Positions 16,342-21,514 of a stretch of 23,070 bases of DNA are shown piece after piece. The DNA lies in IMG/VR virus record IMGVR_UViG_3300036716_001969, positions 1 through 23,070 of that record. One strand, given 5' to 3'. Each line of letters opens with the position of its first letter. Position 1 is the stretch's first letter. The position numbers and the translations under genes are program-made. Under the pieces are notes generated by a model. The model searched no databases. It saw nothing but the letters and a program-made list of their open reading frames with translations, and had not been told where the DNA came from. Source of the DNA: a virus.

Positions 16342-16581
16342 CTATGAAAAAAGAATTTTTTTAAGATTTCTAACATTATTATCAAATCTACAGAAATCAG
16401 AAGATAAAAATTGTAAAGACGCTTCCTTGCATGTCTCGCCCGTATCTTCAAACTCAAAAAAGAACTTGCCGCTATCGAGCCTCTTACACGTCAAAAGTTT
16501 GCGCCCCTGGAGCTGCAAGTATGCGGCGATTCCGATATCACTTGTAATGAATGTCTTTTTTTCTTGCTCTGGTTCCGACAT
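16342..16581 (-). CDS. Small DUF5659-like protein (79 aa)
   Basis: The pattern TSDIGIAAYLQLQG, then a strand with LLTCKRLDSGKFFFEFED, then CxxASLQFLS and a final NVRNLKKILF resembles DUF5659, a small family of unknown function in phage and bacterial genomes. The open frame can begin at TTG 16596, but ATG 16581 is preferred because GGAG lies about ten bases upstream of it. Four cysteine-related positions occur (two in the middle, two near the C-terminus) without an obvious zinc motif. It is flanked on both sides by the two paralogous small genes and is probably co-transcribed with the downstream 159-aa gene. Confidence 0.65.
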   Translation of the reverse strand: MSEPEQEKKTFITSDIGIAAYLQLQGRKLLTCKRLDSGKFFFEFEDTGETCKEASLQFLSSDFCRFDNNVRNLKKILFS

Positions 16582-16616
16582 GTTTATTATCTCCAATGTT
16601 AGTTATTGATTGTAAG

Positions 16617-16624
16617 ATAAATAG
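16617..16624 (-). promoter_or_regulatory. Candidate promoter octamer CTATTTAT upstream of the DUF5659-like gene
   Basis: The coding strand reads TTTTCTATTTATCTTAC in the AT-rich gap, 35 bases before ATG 16581. The octamer is identical to those before the sheath gene and the 270-aa head gene. Confidence 0.35.
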
Positions 16625-16649
16625 AAAACTGCAAGAAGAATAACTGATA

Positions 16650-17015
16650 CTATTCGTCTTTTCTTAGAAAGTACCCTTTCTCTCCGGGGGTGGCAGGGAG
16701 CTTAAGCTCATACGTGAGGTTTTCACTAACATTTAAGTCTTTTTGGAGATTTTGGGCCATAGTGTAGAGGTCATTCTGCCCATATACTATCTGGTTCATT
16801 AGGTTTACTTTATTTTTCTCGAACTGAAGACACATACTTGAGAAATAAGCCTCTAAGTCTTGAAGTTTTTGCCTAAATTCAAAAACCGGTTGCACTTTTT
16901 CCCAATCAACCTCTACAACTTCTGTGTTTGTATTAGTGTTGGTTGTATTAGCGGTTGTGGTATCTGTGTTTTCAGAAGCGACTGTAGTTTCTTCTGTGTT
17001 TGTTGTTTTGGCCAT
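16650..17015 (-). CDS. Small protein, 121 aa, Thr/Asn-rich N-terminus, paralogue of the 159-aa gene product
   Basis: The first 34 residues are low-complexity Thr/Asn/Glu. Residues about 47-120 contain LQFEKNKVNLMNQ, then LNVSENLTYELKLPATP and a final GEKGYFLRKDE. These align in order with the C-terminal half of the 159-aa protein (FE-x2-K, a helix, V-x2-x-x-Y-x-LP-x2-P-x-x-K-x-x-F-x-KD). The start at 17015 follows AAGGAGAAATC. No family is recognised. It sits right after the gp15-like gene with an 18-bp gap, so it could be an assembly factor or minor virion protein of the neck or tail. Confidence 0.72.
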   Translation of the reverse strand: MAKTTNTEETTVASENTDTTTANTTNTNTNTEVVEVDWEKVQPVFEFRQKLQDLEAYFSSMCLQFEKNKVNLMNQIVYGQNDLYTMAQNLQKDLNVSENLTYELKLPATPGEKGYFLRKDE

Positions 17016-17033
17016 GATTTCTCCTTATTGATG

Positions 17034-18254
17034 CTAGCCTTTTATGTAGGTTATCACAACAAGGTCTCCATTTTCAACATTTTCGTTGAAAACTACAGTA
17101 TTTCCGCCAGTAATGGTGTAATCTTTAAGGGCGCCATCAGCCTGCAAGATACCATTAACTAAAACTTGCTCTGTATTTGCCTTTATTGTATGCAATGTTG
17201 CGAAAGTTGTCAATGATGCCGGTATTTCGTCATCTTCTTTTAATGTTTCTCTTACTACTAAATTCTGAGCCATGGTTTCAGCAAAATTTTCCGTTGTAAC
17301 GACATTGGCGGATACATCTGAGCCCCCTCCGGAGCCGGCTGTGGAAAAAAAGCTAGCAGCAGGAGTATTATTGATTATATATGGCGACATTAGCAAAGAC
17401 GCCAAGACATCCTTGGGGACACCCTCTAGTCCATAATATGCGCCGCGCTCATGTTCTGGGACCTCACCTAAAGTAATGCGCTCCCTGGGAATCTTTATCT
17501 CGACTGCGTTCTCTCTTATTGCGTAATGTGGCTTTTCTCTGTTTTTGCCCTCACCAACAATGTAGCCGATAACCTTAATAGCGATTTTAGTCTCGAATTT
17601 CCTCTCATCTCCGGAGAAGTCAGCTAGGTTATCACTAGAAGTATAATCTGGCTGGATAAAACCCTCATATTTATGATCCTTTTCCTGCAATCGAACAAAA
17701 TTAACTGTGCCAGGCTTTGTCGCAAACGGAGTCATGAGGTCATTCATTTGCTGTTGGTATTCTGTCCTAAGAGTTATCTCATATGATACTTCAACATTTA
17801 CCGGCATAGGAACAGTAACTGTCTTATAGACCACTTTTGGGTTAGCTCCTGGAAAATTCTTCTGGCCATATAGCTTTAATGCATCAGCATTTGCAAATTT
17901 CAATGTTTTTTGTTGATACAGGACTCTGCTAACATTAAGAGAGCCACCCTGCGAATCATCAGTTTCCGGCACATTACCCTGGAATATACCCGGAGATTGT
18001 TGGGACTTTGTAAAGGAATTTCTTTTGATAGAAATAATGGGGAGAACCAGCAAGCCTTGCTTGTCTCTTATTTCTTTATTTCGCTTAACCTGAAAAGACC
18101 TCTCTGCAGAGCCCCAAATAATTGGCACTGGCTTGAAGCCCTTGTTTGTCATCGTTGCCAGGCTAAGTGATTTAACAAAATTAAAAACAGATTGGTCTAT
18201 TGTCTCTATAGTCGAGACTTCAAAATGAACTTTCTTATCAATTGTCTCTGACAT
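17034..18254 (-). CDS. Tail terminator / sheath-stabilising neck protein (gp15-like) with C-terminal beta domain
   Basis: The layout matches T4 gp15: an N-terminal helix, then KPVPIIWGSAERSFQV (compare T4 VPITYASKEHF), a LPIISIKR strand, then PMPVNVEVSYEITLRTEY and QMNDLMTPF (compare T4 IYELSIFTRYEDDM and the following helix). T4 gp15 caps tube and sheath and joins the tail to the head. At 406 residues it is longer than T4 gp15 (272). The extra C-terminus includes a Gly/Ser linker near residue 310 and, from about residue 358, a beta module with VLVNGILQ and DYTITGG that also ends the fibre protein. The start at 18254 overlaps the end of the gp14-like gene by 17 bp. It follows gp13- and gp14-like genes as in T4. 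Confidence 0.72.
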   Translation of the reverse strand: MSETIDKKVHFEVSTIETIDQSVFNFVKSLSLATMTNKGFKPVPIIWGSAERSFQVKRNKEIRDKQGLLVLPIISIKRNSFTKSQQSPGIFQGNVPETDDSQGGSLNVSRVLYQQKTLKFANADALKLYGQKNFPGANPKVVYKTVTVPMPVNVEVSYEITLRTEYQQQMNDLMTPFATKPGTVNFVRLQEKDHKYEGFIQPDYTSSDNLADFSGDERKFETKIAIKVIGYIVGEGKNREKPHYAIRENAVEIKIPRERITLGEVPEHERGAYYGLEGVPKDVLASLLMSPYIINNTPAASFFSTAGSGGGSDVSANVVTTENFAETMAQNLVVRETLKEDDEIPASLTTFATLHTIKANTEQVLVNGILQADGALKDYTITGGNTVVFNENVENGDLVVITYIKG

Positions 18255-18735
18255 TGAATAATCCCTCTCTGGCTCTCACGCATGATGCGGCGATTTCGAA
18301 ACTAGATTCCACTTGACCAAAGAGCCACTTTGGCTCCTCAAGAGTCAATATCTCATACATGTGTTCGCCATACTGTATGAAGTCGCCCTCTCGAACAAAC
18401 AAGTCCTGATCTTCTGTTAGCCTTCTCTTGTGAAATGCAACTGATATCTTCTCAACCCTATCGACTCCTAAAGGTGTCGTAGACGTAGTTTGTGATTCAT
18501 ATTTGACCATCGCATACACCCTCACCGGTGCAAGGAAATTCTTATCAATTGATTCGCCGTACAAGCTGTGGAAGTTTGTGTGTTCTAAGCTAATCGGGTA
18601 ATAGACAATGGTCTGACCAATGACTCTCTCAATAACCTCGTCATTTACCTGCTTGACAAAGTCTTTTTCTTTTTGGCCAGTAAAAAGTGGAGGAGGAGGC
18701 GAATCCGGCTGTGACCATTTGTTATCATCAGACAT
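18238..18735 (-). CDS. Neck / head-tail connector protein (gp14-like)
   Basis: This 165-residue protein has a Pro-rich start and then FTGQKEKDFVKQVNDEVIER, a helix, followed by beta segments: IVYYPISLEHTNFHSLYGES, then VRVYAMVKYES, KISVAFHKRRL, and GDFIQYGEHMYEILTLEEP. The 'LYGE' segment and the later 'G..i.yg...YEI' segment are what I recognise from head-completion/neck proteins of marine T4-like phages occupying the gp14 position. It lies five bases after the gp13-like gene and overlaps the gp15-like gene, so coupled translation is likely. The ribosome site (GGGG within the upstream gene end) is weak, consistent with coupling. The assignment rests on order and partial motifs. Confidence 0.62.
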   Translation of the reverse strand: MSDDNKWSQPDSPPPPLFTGQKEKDFVKQVNDEVIERVIGQTIVYYPISLEHTNFHSLYGESIDKNFLAPVRVYAMVKYESQTTSTTPLGVDRVEKISVAFHKRRLTEDQDLFVREGDFIQYGEHMYEILTLEEPKWLFGQVESSFEIAASCVRAREGLFNVRDN

Positions 18736-18740
18736 CTATA

Positions 18741-20000
18741 TTACCCCACGAAAATGTAGTTAGGAACCTTTGTTAATCCCTTTTCTGAGTTTTCAAGCAT
18801 TGCTGAATCTCTTTCTGCCAATTTAGCATATGTCAATTCTGCTAGTGTTTCCTTGAGTTCTGTTCTCAACTTATCTTGCTCCTCCTTGCCCTCAGAGATT
18901 AGTGCAGAACCGTTTAGGGTGACGCTCTCGCCGGGGATAGGCACCGTCCCGAACTTGGACCTTACTTGTCCCAGAGTCTCCTTGCAGAGAGCCAATGCGA
19001 ATCTTCTAATCCATTGCTTGCCAATAGAGTTGATGTTGACAAAAGGCAAGTTTCCTATGGGCAAAGTATTCATGTTGTTGACACCATCGACAGCTGGGTC
19101 ATCACTCTCCCACGCATCTTGTGGGATGGAAAAGTCAATCCACATCTTAGTAGGTCCACCGGAATATGGCCTTGGGTACAATCTTACTTTGTTGTCGCGC
19201 AGTTCATAAGAAAAGTGAGACATCCTTGTGTAGATTGCATCCTCAAAAGCTTGGGCCTGGGCTTTATTCTGCCAAGCTGGTATTAGCTGAAAGCTTGAAT
19301 CATCTGAAAATTGGCCATAACTACTGAGGTTGCCTACCACGTTTAGACCTCCGTAGTATCCAAAGAATCTCCACATAGCATGCGGCGTCTTATAATATAC
19401 TTTCTTGACCAGTATCTTTTTGTTCCCGACTGATGCTGAATAGGCTGTACTCCCTGATACAATCTTCTGCAAATCATAATCTTGCTTTCCGTAAGTTATG
19501 TCAAAGCTAGCAGAGAATTGTGTTGAGCCCTTAAGCCCAACGTCAGCACTTACGCCTTCGGCAACGCGGCGAGTCATTCCATAATCAAATTTAGGAAACT
19601 TAAGTGCGACATGTTTTCCCCCAAGAGAAGAAGAAAGTGCACCTGCTTGGATATTCCCCTTTGAGTCAAAACTACCGGTGGAATCCCCTAAAGCATCCGA
19701 TATAATGTTAGTTGCTTGGTGAATGTTTATTAGGTATGAGTACTCTAACACTGCCTCTTCGTAGGCAGCATAAACATTACCCTCTGTAAGTTCAATGTCT
19801 AGGACGTCACCTCCCAGCTTTTTATAGACGTATGAAACCTGGTCAACTGCTCCTGTCAAAAATTCAACAGAATACAGCGGAGATGAAGCTTGTGAGTAGA
19901 TCTTATAAGGCAAAGTGCTATCGACATTCAGCACTGAACCTGTTGTTGGCAATATAACGGCAGATAACGTACTTGCTGGCGTCAATGTAGGTAAAGACAT
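18741..20000 (-). CDS. Neck / head completion protein (gp13-like), 419 aa
   Basis: The sequence contains VSYVYKKLGGDVLDIELTE, then NVYAAYEEAVLEYSYLINI near residues 75-93. This is a helical segment typical of head-tail adaptor proteins and of the neck protein found at this place in marine myoviruses. The C-terminal part has RLYPRPYSGGPTKMWIDF, then IGKQWIRRFALALCKETLGQ, RSKFGTVPIPGESVTLNG and a coiled, charged helix (residues about 365-400). It should bind the portal ring after DNA packaging and provide the site for gp14/gp15. The start at 20000 has GAGGGA upstream. T4 gp13 is shorter (309), so the beta-rich middle (residues about 110-290) would be an addition. The family name is inferred from order and these motifs. 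Confidence 0.62.
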   Translation of the reverse strand: MSLPTLTPASTLSAVILPTTGSVLNVDSTLPYKIYSQASSPLYSVEFLTGAVDQVSYVYKKLGGDVLDIELTEGNVYAAYEEAVLEYSYLINIHQATNIISDALGDSTGSFDSKGNIQAGALSSSLGGKHVALKFPKFDYGMTRRVAEGVSADVGLKGSTQFSASFDITYGKQDYDLQKIVSGSTAYSASVGNKKILVKKVYYKTPHAMWRFFGYYGGLNVVGNLSSYGQFSDDSSFQLIPAWQNKAQAQAFEDAIYTRMSHFSYELRDNKVRLYPRPYSGGPTKMWIDFSIPQDAWESDDPAVDGVNNMNTLPIGNLPFVNINSIGKQWIRRFALALCKETLGQVRSKFGTVPIPGESVTLNGSALISEGKEEQDKLRTELKETLAELTYAKLAERDSAMLENSEKGLTKVPNYIFVG

Positions 20001-20018
20001 TTAGTGTCCCTCGCTAAA

Positions 20019-20035
20019 TATAGTTTATCACTATA
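20019..20035 (-). repeat. Short inverted repeat upstream of the gp13-like gene
   Basis: TATAGT and ACTATA flank TTATC, giving 6-bp perfect arms with a 5-base spacer, about 20 bases before ATG 20000 in a 64-bp gap. It is AT-rich and has no T-tract. It could be an operator-like site or part of a promoter (coding strand CTATATTTAG, a broken version of the octamer), or chance. Confidence 0.3.
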
Positions 20036-20064
20036 ACTAGTATTTCAGGCTACTAAATGGCTGA

Positions 20065-20553
20065 CTAGTCTTTTTTTGTTTTTGTGGTCTTGCGGCGGGT
20101 TGTTGTCTTTGCGCGGGGCTTCGAAGGTGCCTTAGTACGTGTTTTCGATGCAGTCCTTGGCTTTCTCTTAGCCTTAGGCTTTTCAACCTCGACTTGTTGT
20201 AGCTGCGGCTCAGGTGCAGGCTTTCTTGCCCTTCTCGGAGCCTTTTTCTCTTCTGTCTTGTTCTTTATGACAATGACGTCTGAATCACTTTCTTCTGCAA
20301 GGTCTTTAGTTGTCAAAATTTCAATATCAAGTGGTGTCTCGACTGCACTCTCTTCTTTGGTTACTGCAGCTTCTTCTACCGGTTGGGGCTCGATAGGTGT
20401 GGCTTCAGGAACATTGTTAGGTGTTAGCTCTGGTTCTTTAATCTCTGTCTCTGCAGATTTAGCTTGGATTAAGCCGGAAAACTTCTTTTCCAGCTTTGGT
20501 CCAAGATTACCCAGTCTTCGATGTCTTTTGAGGAGCCTTTTCTTACGTCCCAT
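20065..20553 (-). CDS. Histone H1-like basic/acidic internal or head protein (162 aa)
   Basis: Three regions are clear. Residues 1-25 are very basic (MGRKKRLLKRHRRLG). Residues about 35-100 are acidic and Pro/Glu-rich, including EESDSDVIVI. Residues 105-162 are almost entirely Lys, Arg, Pro, Thr, Ala and Ser, ending KTTTRRKTTKTKKD, like the C-terminal tail of histone H1. It is likely disordered. The N-terminal leader resembles that of the neighbouring 270-aa protein. Such a basic tail next to capsid genes suggests binding to DNA inside the head, or to the capsid interior, but no family is recognised. The start at 20553 has AAAGGAT upstream, 15 bp after the previous stop. Confidence 0.72.
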   Translation of the reverse strand: MGRKKRLLKRHRRLGNLGPKLEKKFSGLIQAKSAETEIKEPELTPNNVPEATPIEPQPVEEAAVTKEESAVETPLDIEILTTKDLAEESDSDVIVIKNKTEEKKAPRRARKPAPEPQLQQVEVEKPKAKRKPRTASKTRTKAPSKPRAKTTTRRKTTKTKKD

Positions 20554-20568
20554 TATCTATCCTTTTTA

Positions 20569-21381
20569 TTACTTAAGTACTGTGACAGCTTGGGTCACGA
20601 CGGAATCTGTAAGCTCATTGTCATCTGAGTCAAGGGGAGTGATCTTAACAGTGAAATCGGTATCGTCTGTTACGGCTTCTTTCAACAAATCTGCAATGTC
20701 TTCGGAGTTGTCAGTCAGGTCGGCGAGTCTAGCGATTGTAATCGAAGTGACGTCGCCAGTGAGATTAACATTGTCGCCTGCTGCGTCAAGAACCTCTATC
20801 TTAAAGCCATTCGATGAAGGGTTTGCGAAAGATACAGCATCCTCGGAGCCGGCTTTTTGAACGCCGCTGATGACGGTCATTTCGATGGAAACAAACTCCA
20901 TGTTTGCGGCGGCGTTGTCCTTGAATGCATCTGCAAGTCCACCTAGTTCAATCTTGTTCTCTCTAACGCTGATATTAGCGCTCTTGTAACGAAGTGCGTC
21001 AGTGTCGTCCTTCATTCTAACAGTTATCTTGTGATTACCGACGGAAACAGAACCTGTCGCCGCGGGAGCTGTGTCAACTGCGAAAGAATACCTTTGTGTG
21101 GTCTCGCCGACGCCTTCGTCCGTGAAGACAGCACCCGCGTTAACATAAGCCGCACCATCGATGGAGTAGTCTATTTCGTCAGCGCCGGCATTAATGGGAC
21201 CCAATGCAAAGCCTTCTATCTTTACCGATTGGTTTTCGTTATCTGTTATTGTTAGTGCGTCGATGTACTGAGGCACGTCTGATAAGATATTATCGTCCGT
21301 TCCGTCCGACTTGTCCATCCATTGAAAATATTTTGATGCAAATTTTCTTGCCCTGTTTAAGATTCTTCTTTTCTTGCCCAT
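20569..21381 (-). CDS. Beta-rich probable head decoration/capsid-associated protein (270 aa)
   Basis: The protein starts with a basic leader (MGKKRRILNRARKF, then KYFQWMDK). This is followed by Ig-like beta sequence: SVKIEGFALGPINAGADEID, YSIDGAAYVNAGAVF and SVGNHKITVRMKDD. A second beta-rich half has KIELGG, SIEMTVIS and TSITIARLADLTDN, ending TDFTVKITPLDSDDNELTDS. The 'YSIDGAAY' and 'SVGNHKITVRMKD' motifs are typical of Ig-like repeats on phage structural proteins. It is the first gene after the major capsid protein terminator and has a candidate promoter and an AGGAGGATCC ribosome site. Inferred role: outer capsid decoration or a minor head protein. There is no signal peptide. Confidence 0.65.
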   Translation of the reverse strand: MGKKRRILNRARKFASKYFQWMDKSDGTDDNILSDVPQYIDALTITDNENQSVKIEGFALGPINAGADEIDYSIDGAAYVNAGAVFTDEGVGETTQRYSFAVDTAPAATGSVSVGNHKITVRMKDDTDALRYKSANISVRENKIELGGLADAFKDNAAANMEFVSIEMTVISGVQKAGSEDAVSFANPSSNGFKIEVLDAAGDNVNLTGDVTSITIARLADLTDNSEDIADLLKEAVTDDTDFTVKITPLDSDDNELTDSVVTQAVTVLK

Positions 21382-21426
21382 TTTAATGGATCCTCCTTCT
21401 CGTTGGTGAGATAGTTCTTATACAAT

Positions 21427-21434
21427 ATAAATAG
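21427..21434 (-). promoter_or_regulatory. Candidate promoter octamer CTATTTAT upstream of the 270-aa head gene
   Basis: The coding strand reads ACACTATTTATATTG between the major capsid terminator and the next gene, 45 bases before ATG 21381. A new promoter is expected right after a terminator. The opposite strand of this site happens to read TATAAATA (21426-21433), the T4 late promoter consensus, but pointing the wrong way for these genes. Confidence 0.42.
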
Positions 21435-21454
21435 TGTAGATTAATCTATATGGC

Positions 21455-21488
21455 AAAAGAAAAGCCCCACCAAACTAATGGCGGAGCT
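21455..21488 (-). terminator. Rho-independent terminator after the major capsid protein gene
   Basis: The coding strand has AGCTCCGCC, loop ATTAGTTT, then GGTGGGGCT, a 9-bp stem with two G-T pairs, followed directly by TTTCTTTT. It starts 26 bases after the capsid stop codon. It would cap highly expressed capsid mRNA, with the downstream promoter candidate restarting transcription. Confidence 0.9.
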
Positions 21489-21514
21489 TCTTCTTTTAGT
21501 TGCTGGACAGCTTA

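Noticed and set aside
16329-16457. Upstream extension of the 159-aa gene (202-codon form)
   Set aside because: It would overlap the DUF5659-like gene by more than 100 bp and reads as Arg/Phe/Leu-rich shadow sequence. ATG 16328 has a good GAGGGG site.
20084-20860. Plus-strand open frame of 258 codons opposite the basic protein and the 270-aa gene
   Set aside because: It spans two well-supported minus-strand genes and the gap between them. Its Ser/Leu/Val-rich product mirrors the Lys/Glu/Thr codons on the other strand.
21426-21433. Exact T4-type late promoter sequence TATAAATA on the plus strand
   Set aside because: It points away from every gene here, into the 3' end of the capsid gene. It is better read as the complement of the repeated CTATTTAT motif. 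No plus-strand gene follows.
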